Of a stretch of DNA of 64,000 nucleotides, positions 41,508 to 50,522 are shown one piece after another. The stretch is from NCBI GenBank assembly GCA_964016885.1, contig OZ024743.1:177043074-177107073 (forward strand), written 5' to 3'. The position numbers and the translations under genes are program-made. How positions within the stretch are numbered: position 1 is the first letter of the stretch; each line of letters starts with the position of its first letter. A model generated the notes under the pieces. That model ran no database searches and was not told the origin of the DNA. It saw only the letters and a program-made list of their open reading frames with translations. The DNA comes from Eledone cirrhosa. Its lineage: Eukaryota > Mollusca > Cephalopoda > Octopoda > Eledonidae.

Positions 41508-41710
41508 AATAGGATTTTTCGAAATTTTTCGAAAGATTAAATTTTTACAACACTATTTCGCCTAAAGGCGTAGAATATTTTGAGAGACTGACCAGATCAA
41601 AGTTTGACCTGGCAGTCTCTCTACAAAATGGTACAAAAATGAAAGTTTACAGTTCACAATTTCCAGATAAATTTAAACGAAACTTACCGAGCGAGCTCAG
41701 CACATGTGTC

Positions 41711-41780
41711 TATCCCAGAGATAGATAGTAACTTTCCCAGAGATAGATAGATAGATCGATAGATAGAAAGATAGATATAA
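41711..41780. repeat. (GATA)n at the 5' border of LINE A
   Basis: AGAGATAGATAG units with interruptions GATCGATA and GAAAGATA. Confidence 0.9.
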
Positions 41781-42225
41781 ATATATATTCATTAATCGCC
41801 TGATGAACCTGTGACAGACAAGACCCACTGATATACATGCTGGAGGACTCTACCCCCATGAACAATTGGGTGAAGAAAAAATAACAACATAAACACAGAT
41901 ATGCATACACACACACATATACAAGTAAAAAGGGTAAATAACCCCTTCAGTCAGGAATGACCAGAGAATTTGCACCTAGCATGTTCTCTTCCAAAGAACA
42001 AATCAGGGCAAGGTTGTTTATGGAAGACCAACAGTCACCCATACATACCAGTCTTCCCTCTCCATTCCACCGATGTTGTCCAAGGGAAAGGCAAAGGCCG
42101 ATACCCGAGACATCGCAACTCATTTCTATTGCTCAAGGACACAACTCACCACCCGGTCCGATAATTGAATTCACAACCTTCCTATTGCAAGCGCAATGTT
42201 CTAACTACTAAGCTATGCACCTTCT
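41781..42225 (-). mobile_element. LINE end fragment and diverged tRNA-SINE
   Basis: 41830-41885 resembles the end of the LINE fragment at 61930-61985 (CTGGAGGACTCTACCCCCAT ... GAAGAAAAA). 42000-42222 on the minus strand has a tRNA-like head (TAGCTTAGTAGTTAGAACATT and GTGAATTCAATTATCGGACC) related to the SINE at 19141, but with a different body. Confidence 0.55.
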
Positions 42226-42489
42226 CACACACATATATATATGACTTATAATTTAATCTGAATAAAATGGTGTCCCTCATCCCTTGATACCTGAAGCATG
42301 TGCTTCTTTTGCTTAATAGTTAATCCAGCCCTGATCAAGTCTATCATCAAGTGAGCACAGCTGTATTGGATTGGATACGTGTTGTATATGGGCAATGAGC
42401 AGATATCCCCAAGACCCTCATATTCAGATAGCTGGATATGGTCATGTTAGGTAATAAATATTTATCTGGTTTTTTTTTAAAGCATTTAT

Positions 42490-42560
42490 AAAAAACATCA
42501 TCATCATCATCATCCTTTAATGTCCATTTTGCATGTTAGCATGGATTAGACGTAGCAGTA
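42490..42560 (-). mobile_element. RTE-type tail fragment
   Basis: CATCATCATCATCATCC followed by TTTAATGTCCATTTTGC and GTTAGCATGGATTAGACG. Confidence 0.6.
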
Positions 42561-42788
42561 GAAATCACACCTGCCACCAGCCTTTGGATTTGGTAAGGTG
42601 GGGGAGCAAATATTCTGGGTCAGCACTTAATTCACAATTATGCTAAGGTGGTGTTTCAGAAAAAGCATATCGCCATAAATTTTTCAAAATTTGAGGGTAC
42701 ACCATTGAAAGTTAGGGATGATTGACATCCAATGACCCTACCCCAACCCCACCCCTACTATAATGACAAACTTGCAAAAATCTTTTAC

Positions 42789-42866
42789 CTGTAAATTAGC
42801 TAACCTCGCCTGTAAACTGGTGATCTGCCGGTCACATTTTGTCCGTTCATTAATTAATGTTTCCAC
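42789..42866 (-). CDS. CCDC138: CCDC138-like exon 6
   Basis: 78 bp, 26 codons, phase 0 at both ends. Acceptor TTTTTATTTTTCTCAG, donor GTAAAAG. Reads VETLINERTKCDR then QITSLQARLANLQ, a heptad-rich coiled-coil end. The LQARLANLQ piece is the most recognisable match to the CCDC138 coiled coil. Confidence 0.82.
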
Positions 42867-42944
42867 CTGAGAAAAATAAAAAATTAAGCAAATAAATAAA
42901 TCAAATGAAAAGGTTAACCAATCACTTTAATCAATAATTCTGAC

Positions 42945-43125
42945 TAATAATTGTTTCTACTTTTGGCACAAGGCCAGCAATTACCCAGTACATTACTGGT
43001 ACTTTATTTTATCGACCCCCGTAAGGATGAAAGGCAAAGTTAACCTCGGCGGGATTTGAACTCAGATCGTTAAGGGACGTAACTATGCTGGAAAGCATGT
43101 CCGATACTGCCATTGTAATCAGGAC
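42945..43125 (-). mobile_element. tRNA-derived cephalopod SINE
   Basis: Minus orientation, from AATTGTTTCTACTTTTGGCA to the head near GATACTGCC. The B-box region TTTGAACTCAGATCG is intact, but the far head is worn. Confidence 0.8.
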
Positions 43126-43199
43126 AGCTTTAAATATAACTAAAAGATCCCAATTTTTAGAATAGGTACACGGCACCTCTGTGTGTTGCAAGAAGCAAC

Positions 43200-43500
43200 T
43201 AAAAGGGTTGATGTCAGGAAGGGCATCTGGCTGAAAAGCATTGCTTCAAAAAGCCCCATCCAACCCATGCTAGCATGGAAAAGACAATGTAATGGTGATG
43301 GTGATGATAATAGGGTAGCAACAGCTGTGGCTGAATGGTTAAAGAGTTTGCTCCGCAGTCATGAGGTCTTGGGTTCAATCCCACTATGTGATATCTTGAG
43401 CAAGTGTCTTTACCCATAGCCTCAAGTCAATGAAAGCCTTGTGAGTGAATGTAAGTAGACGGAAACTGTGTGTGGGGCCCCTCCGATGGATTGTGTTATA
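43200..43500 (+). mobile_element. RTE-type tail and a tRNA-SINE of a third type
   Basis: 43205-43312 is an eroded AGGAAGGGCATCTGGCTG ... GATGGTGATGAT tail. 43316-43480 starts TGTGGCTGAATGGTTAAAG (A-box like, Ser/Leu-tRNA type arm) and has GGGTTCAATCCC (B-box), followed by GATATCTTGAGCAAGTGTCT, as in other SINEs with this motif. Confidence 0.6.
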
Positions 43501-43684
43501 ATTCAAAGGTCCAACCTTGACATATACCATGTCATGCAGATCCTGCTTGAGAATTACATTAAGGGTACACGTGTCTGTGGAAAACTCAACTACATACATG
43601 TTAACACAGGATTCAGACACTCAGTTGATTAAACAGTTGAATGCTCCTTGTCAAAACTGACAAACAATACCTCATCAAGATACA

Positions 43685-44222
43685 AATATGGTAAAACTGA
43701 TGGTGGAGGTGGTGGTGATGTAAATGGTGGCGTTGGCGATGGTGTTTGTGGTGATGGTGGTGGTGATGGTAATGATGGTGATGGTAATGGTGGGGGTGGT
43801 GATGGTGGTGATGGTTGTGATGATGATGGTGGAGGTGTTGTTGATAATGATGATGATGATGGTGGTGTTGATGGTGGTCTTGGTGATGGTGGAGTTGGCG
43901 ATGGTGGTGGCGTTTGTGGTGATGGTTGTGGTTATGGCGGTGTTAGTGATGATGGTGATGGTGGTGGTGATGATGATGGTGATGACGGCAGTGTTCATGG
44001 TGATGTGATGATGGTGGTGGTGAAAATGGTGATGGTGATTGTGGGGGTGGTGACGACAATGATAGTGTGGTGATGATGATGGTGATGGTGGAGGCATTGA
44101 TGGTTGTGGTGGCGATGATAATGGTGGTGATGATAATGATGGTGGTGTTGGTAATAATGGTGGTGTTGGTGATGATTATGGTGATGGTGATGATGTTGAT
44201 GATGATGATGATGTGAATGCAG
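43685..44222. repeat. (GGTGAT)n / (GATGGT)n imperfect satellite
   Basis: 540 bp of GAT, GGT and GTT triplets without exact periodicity. Both strands therefore show long Gly/Asp/Val or His/Thr/Ile frames that are not genes. It lies in intron 5. Confidence 0.9.
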
Positions 44223-44499
44223 CCTCCAGTTCTCCTGTGAGGACAGTAACACTAATTAAGTACTAACTTAGTTTGTAATTCAAAGGTCCAACTCTTGCCA
44301 ACATAGAAAATAGACATTATATGATGATGATGATGTAAGCAAGATATGCTCCCTGCCTATTTGAGAAGAAAGTAACCCAAATTAAATACTAACTTGGTTT
44401 GCAACAACGCATCGAACCCATGCTAACATAGAAAAACAGATGCTATATGATGATGATGATGATGATTCAGTTTTCAGTGAAAATCATTTTAAGAGAATT

Positions 44500-44610
44500 T
44501 TAATATCATCATGTTTATGCCTGCTTCTTGATACTGTCATTGGTTGGATGAGATTTACTCGAGGCAGTGTTTCATGGCTGGATGCTCTTCCTGACACCAG
44601 CATATCCTTT
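44500..44610 (-). mobile_element. Degenerate RTE-type tail
   Basis: Holds ATCATCATGTTTATGCC and GGCTGGATGCTCTTCCTGACACC. Confidence 0.45.
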
Positions 44611-44746
44611 TATTTTTTAGTATAATACTTATTTTCCCTGATTTACATTAAACCAAATAACTGCAGGATGATGGTGGTGATGATATAAATATATGATAAT
44701 AGACTATGAAGCTATCTGATCTCTGTTACCCTATCACATTACTTAC

Positions 44747-44866
44747 CTCAATTCTCAGAGCTTCGTTTGCAGACTTTAAAGTGTCAAAATTCTCATGAAG
44801 ACGTTTGTTTTCTTTATTTTTCTCTTTCAAATGAATCAGAGATTTCTCAAGTTCTTGTTTGTAACC
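44747..44866 (-). CDS. CCDC138: CCDC138-like exon 5
   Basis: 120 bp, 40 codons, phase 0. Donor GAG|GTAAGTAATG is consensus; acceptor is TTTCTTTGACCTGAAG. The protein reads GYKQELEKSLIHLKEKNKEN then KRLHENFDTLKSANEALRIE. Charged heptads predict a coiled coil, and KEKNKENKRL...FDTLK is the segment I match to CCDC138. Confidence 0.85.
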
Positions 44867-44899
44867 CTTCAGGTCAAAGAAATAATAATAATAATAATT

Positions 44900-45540
44900 A
44901 AAAGCAAAGATAATGTGGGACCTGACTGTGCAAGCAGACAGAGTTATTGAACACCGAAGATCAGACCAGACATTGTGTTGATTGAAAAAGAGGAGAGAAA
45001 GTGCTGGATGATTGATGTCACAATCCCTGGGGATTGGAGAATTGAAGAGAAAGAATGGGAACAGAAAAGGAACTATTTAGAGTTGAGAGTAGAATCAGTT
45101 AGGTTGTGGAATGTTTTAACAAAGGTGATTCCTGTTCTTATTAGTGAACTGAGATCGATACCAAAGAAATTAGAGAAATTAGAAGAAGTTGGAATACAGC
45201 CTAACATTTCCTGCCTGTAAAAATCAGCTCTTCTTGGCTCAGCCCATATCCTATGAAAGGTACTGGCTAGCTGAGGTGGCCAGACTTGATGGTCAGTTTG
45301 TTCACATCTCTTTGGTGAAAACCAAGGTGCAAAAGTGGAATAGTAGTAGTAACAATAGAAGTAAACTATGGAGAATCAGACAACTAGAAGTGGTACAGAT
45401 TGTGGTTGGTGCACTGAGAGCAGTTAGTAAAAGGTTAGATGCATGGCTTGAAAAGCTAAGAAATACCATGAGGACGGGATTGTTGCAGAAAACAACCTTG
45501 TTAGGAACAGCAAGGATTCTAAAGGGGTGTTAGAAAGTTG
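44900..45540 (+). pseudogene. C-terminal restriction-like endonuclease fragments of an R2/R4-type LINE (two pieces)
   Basis: The first piece, 44935-45235, reads RPDIVLIEKEERKCWMIDV then TIPGDWRIEEKEWEQKRNYL, a PD-D-E-K pattern like the restriction-like endonuclease domain of early-branching LINEs, then LRSIPKKLEKLEEVGI. The second, 45380-45535, repeats the end of the same domain with LEVVQIVVGALRAVSKRL and LLQKTTLLGTARILKGC, closing with TAG. Two overlapping copies of the same C-terminus are therefore placed head to tail. Confidence 0.6.
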
Positions 45541-45646
45541 AAGGAGAAAGAATGACCTTTGACCATATGCTATGGCTTGCTCTTTTGGTATAGTGACAGT
45601 ATAACATCTACCAGAGCAAAAGTGTTATTAATGATAATAATAATAA

Positions 45647-46077
45647 CAATTTCTGATTTAGGCAGAAAGCCAGCAATTTTTTTTTTTTGGGGGGGGGGGG
45701 GCGATTAAATCAACCCCCACTGCGTGACTGGTACTTTATTTTATTGACCCCTTAAGGATGAAAGGCAAAGTTAACCTCGGCAGGATTTGAACTCAGATCA
45801 TAAAGGGCTGTAACTCCATGCTGCAAAGCATGGCATCCAACCCTCTACCAATACTGCCAAATCCACTGCCCTCATATAATGATTTCTAGTATAGGCATAA
45901 GGCCAGTAATTTGGGGGAGGAGAAAGTAGATTAAATCGAACCCAGTGCGTAACTAGTACTTTATTTTATCAAACCAGTAAGAATTGAAGGCAAAGCTAAC
46001 CTCAGCTGGATTTGAACTCAGAACGTAAAGTATGTTGTCTGATGCTCTACCAATACTACCAATCCACCGCGCTCAAT
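45647..46077 (-). mobile_element. Two adjacent tRNA-SINEs
   Basis: Both minus-oriented. The first (45647-45872) contains TGACTGGTACTTTATTTTAT and a poly-T/poly-G expansion at 45678-45701. The second (45885-46077) has AACTAGTACTTTATTTTATC and a worn head. Confidence 0.8.
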
Positions 46078-46572
46078 AAATATAAGAAAATCGTACTTAC
46101 TAGTACTGCTAACTTATTGTGAAGAGCATTGTCAATGTCATTTTGGGAAAGCAAAACTACATTGTATGTTGTGTGACACATTCATGCACCAAAGGTTAAA
46201 CTTTATCCATTATATTTTGTATTCAATTCTGTCTTTAAATGTACAGACATTTATAATAGGAATGTTTAACCTGCAAGTTTTAATGACAGTATGCAATTGT
46301 AAATATTGTACACAGACATTTTGAATCTATGAATATTCTCTATATGTGCTTATGTCTATGTGTATCAGATGCATATTCTCCATATGTGCTTGTGTTGGTG
46401 TGTGTGTGTATAAGATTCATTGTTACTGACTTTCTCAAACTCTCTTCAAAATACCATCAGTTATCTAATGGGCTGAGAAAAGAAAGTGTCATAACAAACC
46501 ATCTTCCTACCCAGGTTGAAACCCGGTGTGATGTATGAGAATGTACAGATATCCAAGGATATAATAGTGATG
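46078..46572. other. Intron sequence, nothing recognised
   Basis: AT-rich. A splice-donor-like ACTAGTAAGTACG near 46090-46104 on the minus strand was examined and rejected as an exon. Confidence 0.4.
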
Positions 46573-46915
46573 GTAGTAATAATACTTTCTTGTATTGGCC
46601 ACAAGGGTTTACATATAGGAAAACATTAAGGACAGTGCAGGGCGGTACAAATATGGGTTTCTGTGTATAAAAGGAAACAAAATAACAAAACATGTAATAA
46701 AAAAAATATAAACAGGAATAATACTACAGGCACACACTAAGGGCAGGCCCATTTACACGGGCCATTCTTGCCTCTCTCACCCAACTTTCAACAAACTGGC
46801 TGAATTTCTTATATTGGCCACAAGGGCACACATCATTAGGGACAATACAAGGATGAAAATCAACACAGATTGTGGTTTACATTGAGTAAAGGGAAGAGGA
46901 AATACACAAAAGAAA
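46573..46915 (-). mobile_element. Two 3' fragments of Tx1-like LINEs
   Basis: 46590-46803 starts like the Tx1 3' end (TATTGGCCACAAGGGT) and ends in coding for the LINE C-terminus (GGCCCATTTACACGGGCCAT). 46804-46915 restarts with ATATTGGCCACAAGGGCACA. It is a third subfamily, not flanked by GATA. Confidence 0.7.
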
Positions 46916-46918
46916 GCA

Positions 46919-47772
46919 AGGTGGGTGCTCAGAAAGTACAATAACTAGGGTAAGAACGGGATGGAAGAAGTTTAGGGAACTACTACCACTGCTAGCTGCA
47001 AAAGGCTTCTCCCTCAGAATGAAAGGCAGACTGTATGATGCGTGTATCCGAACAACGATGTTGCATGGTAGTGAGACCTGGGCGCTGAAGGTGAAAGACT
47101 TACGTAGATTAGAGAGAAACGAAGCCTGCATGCTCCGATGGATGTGTAACAGTAATATACGTGAACGACAAAGCATAAAGGAATTGAGAGAGAGACTGAG
47201 CATAAGAGGAATCAAATGCTGCGTGCAGGAGAGGCGGTTACGCTGGTATGGACATGTGATGCGTATGAAGGATGACAGCTGCATAAAAAGGTGCAGAGCA
47301 CTAGAAGTTGATGGAAACCGCGGAGTGGGGAGACCCAAGATGACTTGGGATGAGGTGATAAAAGCCGACCTTACCCAACTACACCTCTCAAAGACAATGA
47401 CACACGACCGTGACTTCTGGCGTCACGCAGTAATACAGGGTACCCGACCTCCCATGGGTACATGCTGAAGCATATAAACAATATGCCCCCACTCCCCCCA
47501 CCGCAAGGTGGTCGTGGAGGTGCCACGGCAAAAAAAAGCACCCAGCCCACACTGTAAAGTGGACGTGTAGGCGCCACGAAAAAGCACCCAGCACTCACTG
47601 TAAATGAGGTTGGTGTTAGGAAGGGCATCCAGCTGTAGAAATCAAGCCAGATCAGTTCCTGTATGAGCAAGGCATGGTCAGCCGACCAGACACTGCCCAC
47701 AACAGGACAACCCGTCTAACCCATGCTAGCGTGGAAGAACGGACGTAAAACGGTGATGATGATGATGATGAA
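46919..47772 (+). mobile_element. 5'-truncated RTE LINE with C-terminal coding
   Basis: Frame 47019-47468 holds MKGRLYDACIRTTMLHGSET, ERNEACMLRWMCNSNIRERQ and RLRWYGHVMRMKDDSCIKRC, ending at TGA. The 3' UTR follows with CACGGCAAAAAAAAGCACCC and AGGAAGGGCATCCAGCTG, and a (GAT)n end at 47755-47770. It is the same subfamily as 24096-24678. Confidence 0.88.
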
Positions 47773-47777
47773 AGCAG

Positions 47778-47957
47778 TAAATATAATTGTTCCTACTTTT
47801 GGCACAAGGCCAGCAATTATCCCAGTGCATTACTGGTACTTTATTTGATCGACCCTGTACGGTTGAAAGGCAAGGTTAACCTCAGCAGGATTTTGAACTC
47901 AGACCACTAAGGGCCGTAACTCTATGCTGCAAAGCATGCCGTCCAACCCTCTACTGA
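47778..47957 (-). mobile_element. tRNA-derived cephalopod SINE
   Basis: Directly follows the (GAT)n end of the RTE fragment. GGCACAAGGCCAGCAATTAT to TCTACTGATC. Confidence 0.82.
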
Positions 47958-48532
47958 TCATCATCAACATTTTACGTCCGCTCTTCCCTGCTCGCAAGGG
48001 TGGGACGGGTCTTATTCAGCACAGCATCTCTCCACTCGTCACGGTCCTTCGTCATCTCCACCGTGAGCTTCAATGATCTGAGGTCTGTTCTCAGCACCTC
48101 CGCCCATGTTTTTCGTGGTCTACCTCTACCACGTCTTCCTTCAACTGGCATTTCCTGGCACTCCTTCACCCATCGGTCATCCTCCATGCACATCACATGT
48201 CCATCCCATCTCAGTCTCCTCTCCCGTACACTACATTCTATCCCTCTCAGACACAGTTTCTCTCTCAACACATTCATGCTGGGTCGTTCACGCACAGTTA
48301 GACTGCACATCCAACGGAGCATGCTTGCCTCATTTCTCTCCAGCCGTTGCATATCCTCTGCAGTTGCTGCCCATGTCTCACTACCATGCAGCATCGAGCT
48401 CCTCACACAGGCATCATATAACCGGCCTTTCATACGCAGGGAGAAACCCTTCTTCGTCAGCAGAGGAAGAAGCTCCCTAAACTTCTTCCAACCCGTCCTT
48501 ATTCTAGATACTTTTAAAGCCTGTCGGAGCAT
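47958..48532 (-). mobile_element. RTE LINE subfamily b, C-terminal part
   Basis: The minus frame 48530-47972 encodes RIRTGWKKFRELLPLLTKKG, RLYDACVRSSMLHGSETWAA, RLRWDGHVMCMEDDRWVKEC and a conserved end TRPTLASREERT. The frame begins in the SINE and is therefore chimeric. It resumes on the other side of an insertion at 49136. Confidence 0.85.
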
Positions 48533-48908
48533 ACTGCCAATAATAATTGTTTCTACTTTTGCCACAGGGCCAGCAATTACCCCAGTACATTACTGGTACT
48601 TTATTTTATCGACCCCCGTAAGGGTGAAAGGCAAAGTTAACGTCAGTGGAATTTGAACTCAGACCATTAAGGGCCGTAACTCTTTATTGCAAAGCATGGC
48701 GTCCGACCCTCTACTGATACTGCCAAAAATTATAATAATAATAATTGTTTCTAATTTTGGCACAAGGCCAGCAATTACTAAGTGCATTACTGGTACTTTA
48801 TTTTATCGACCCCGTAAGGATGAAAGACAAAGTTAACCCTGGCGGGAATGGCAAGGGCCGTAACTCTATGCGTAAAAGCATGGCGTCCGACCCTCTACCG
48901 ATACTGCC

Positions 48909-48942
<34 letters not shown>

Positions 48943-49135
48943 TAGACATGTAGATCTCTCACAGAGAGAGACATACATGTCTGTACACACATACATATAC
49001 ATACACCCATACATACATTCATACACACAAATGCATACATTCATATATACATGCAAGTATACATGGTCACCTAAATTCTGAGAGAGATGTGTGTGTGTGT
49101 GTGGTCGTATCAACATACAGCGTTTCTAGGGCATT
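48533..49135. mobile_element. Composite insertion of two SINEs and microsatellites, flanked by a 21-bp duplication
   Basis: Two minus-strand tRNA-SINEs (48541-48728 and 48739-48913), an (AAT)n tract (48912-48941) and a CA/CATA-rich end form one insertion. The 21 bp at 48512-48532 recur exactly at 49136-49156, the hallmark of a target-site duplication. The target is the RTE subfamily-b coding sequence. Confidence 0.8.
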
Positions 49136-49215
49136 TTTTAAAGCCTGTCGGAGCATCTCTCCTCCCCAGGTCTGAATACAGGAGATCTCCTCCTGAGAAG
49201 GATAAAGAGTGAGAA
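49136..49215 (-). mobile_element. RTE subfamily b, continuation
   Basis: On the minus strand the same frame continues upstream as TWGGEMLRQALK. The segment is truncated near 49215. Confidence 0.65.
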
Positions 49216-49221
49216 AGAGAT

Positions 49222-49500
49222 ATAGAGAAAGAATCGACCCCAGTACTTGACTGGTACTTTTTTTATCGACCTGGAATGGATGAAAGGCAAAGTTGATCTA
49301 CAAGACACACAGACACACACACATTCATACATACACACCTACAGATATTCACGCACACACACACATATATACATACAAAACATATGCATGTGTACACATA
49401 TAACTCAAAACATACAGATCCACACGTACAATAACATATCTACACACATACACACAAGCACCTATGCAGACATGCATACATATTTACCTAGCTGATGTTG
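49222..49500. repeat. SINE middle fragment and CA-rich repeats
   Basis: 49226-49302 is a minus-strand SINE core (GACTGGTACTTTTTTTATCG). 49305-49495 is CA/CATA-rich. Confidence 0.65.
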
Positions 49501-49577
49501 TCTAAATTCTAATAAAAGCGTTTTATATCTATGTCAGAAACTGGCTCTCTCTCTATTGGTAAAACATTATGAAATAA

Positions 49578-49785
49578 TGGTTTCTTATATAGGCACAAGG
49601 CCAGCAATTTGGGGGAAGGGGGAAGTCGATTAAATCGACCCAGTGCGTGACTGGTACTTTATTTTATCGACCCCCGTAAGGATGAAAGGCAAAGTTAACC
49701 TCGGCAAGATTTGAACTCAGATCATAAAGGGCTGTAACTCTATGCTGCAAAGCATGGCACCCGACCCTCTACCGAATGAAACCAG
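49578..49785 (-). mobile_element. tRNA-derived cephalopod SINE
   Basis: GGTTTCTTATATAGGCACAA to the head near CCTCTACCG. Contains the GGGGGAAGGGGGAAGTCGAT variant also seen at 45910. Confidence 0.8.
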
Positions 49786-49855
49786 AAGAATATACACAGA
49801 CACACACATAGAAACATGCATACACACATATGAACATACACATACACACACGTAC

Positions 49856-49987
49856 CTTTTCAATAGCTTCCATTCTTCTTTTAATCTCCAATTCAACAAT
49901 GGTTTGGAAGTTCTTTTGAGAAACTGACAATATTTGTTCTCTTCTTAATAAATCTTTCTTTTTCTCAATGAAAATATGATTTTTTTC
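49856..49987 (-). CDS. CCDC138: CCDC138-like exon 4
   Basis: 132 bp, 44 codons, phase 0. Acceptor TTTTATTTCTTGACACAG, donor AAG|GTACGTG. Reads EKNHIFIEKKKDLLRREQIL then SVSQKNFQTIVELEIKRRME and AIEK. The length from VELE to the KEKNKE motif of exon 5 equals, from memory, the length of the matching stretch in CCDC138 (30 residues). Confidence 0.85.
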
Positions 49988-50129
49988 CTGTGTCAAGAAA
50001 TAAAACAGAAAACAGATTATATATTTTGTAGCATGGAAAATGGACATTAACCCTTTAGCATTTAAACTGGCCATATTTGGCCAGAATTCTCTCACCTCTT
50101 TCTGTTCAAACCAGTCATAACTAGCACTT

Positions 50130-50363
50130 ATAAAGAAGAAGAAGAAGAAGAAGAAGAAGAAGAAGAAGAAGAAGAAGAAGAAGAAGAAGAAGAAGAAGAA
50201 GAAGAAGAAGAAGAAGAAGAAGAAGAAGAAGAAGAAGAAGAAGAAGAAGAAGAAGAAGAAGAAGAAGAAGAAGAAGAAGAAGAAGAAGAAGAAGAAGAAG
50301 AAGAAGAAGAAGAAGAAGAAGAAGAAGAAGAAGAAGAAGAAGAAGAAGAAGGAGGAGGAGGAG
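50130..50363. repeat. (GAA)n / (TTC)n triplet tract, about 75 units
   Basis: Nearly uninterrupted AAG/GAA units from 50130 to 50350, then GGA units. It lies in intron 3 on the minus strand as (CTT)n, about 30 bp downstream of the exon 3 donor. The open frame over it would be poly-Ser and is probably not translated. Confidence 0.95.
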
Positions 50364-50394
50364 GGGACGATGACTGTTCTTCAGTTGGATCTAC

Positions 50395-50516
50395 CTTGAG
50401 TTTGGAACTGATCTTCTGTAGTTCCTGCATGATTCCTATCACATTTGATTTGGAATGTCTGTCATCTGCACCAGGGTCATCATTGTCATCACTATTACCA
50501 GGGTCACCATTATAAT
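50395..50516 (-). CDS. CCDC138: CCDC138-like exon 3
   Basis: 122 bp, enters in phase 1 (two bases complete a codon with exon 2) and leaves in phase 0. Acceptor TATATTATGTTGTAG, donor AAG|GTAGATCC, which is weak. Reads YNGDPGNSDDNDDPGADDRH (acidic) then SKSNVIGIMQELQKISSKLK, the beginning of the coiled coil. If the weak donor were skipped the frame would run into poly-Ser. Confidence 0.8.
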
Positions 50517-50522
50517 CTACAA

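Larger units (their letters stand above)
36026..41710 (-). mobile_element. Tx1-like LINE A, full-length
   Basis: About 5.7 kb between two (GATA)n tracts. ORF1 lies at about 41507-39893 (frameshifted) and ORF2 at 39690-36286 (one early stop). It is related to LINE B throughout but clearly diverged, so the two insertions come from different subfamilies. It is in the same orientation as the host gene. Confidence 0.9.

Noticed and set aside
41793..41799. CTGATGA as a hammerhead core
   Set aside because: No helix II followed by GAAA at a plausible distance; the sequence is a LINE end.
43648..44252. Gly/Asp-rich and His-rich frames
   Set aside because: Imperfect GGTGAT repeat; several frames are open on both strands because of composition.
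46098..46155. Possible extra exon of the CCDC138-like gene on the minus strand (open frame LLSQNDIDNALHNKLAVL followed by GTAAGTACG)
   Set aside because: Its acceptor gives a phase that does not fit exon 4 (phase 0). Exon 4 joined directly to exon 5 reproduces the expected length between landmarks.
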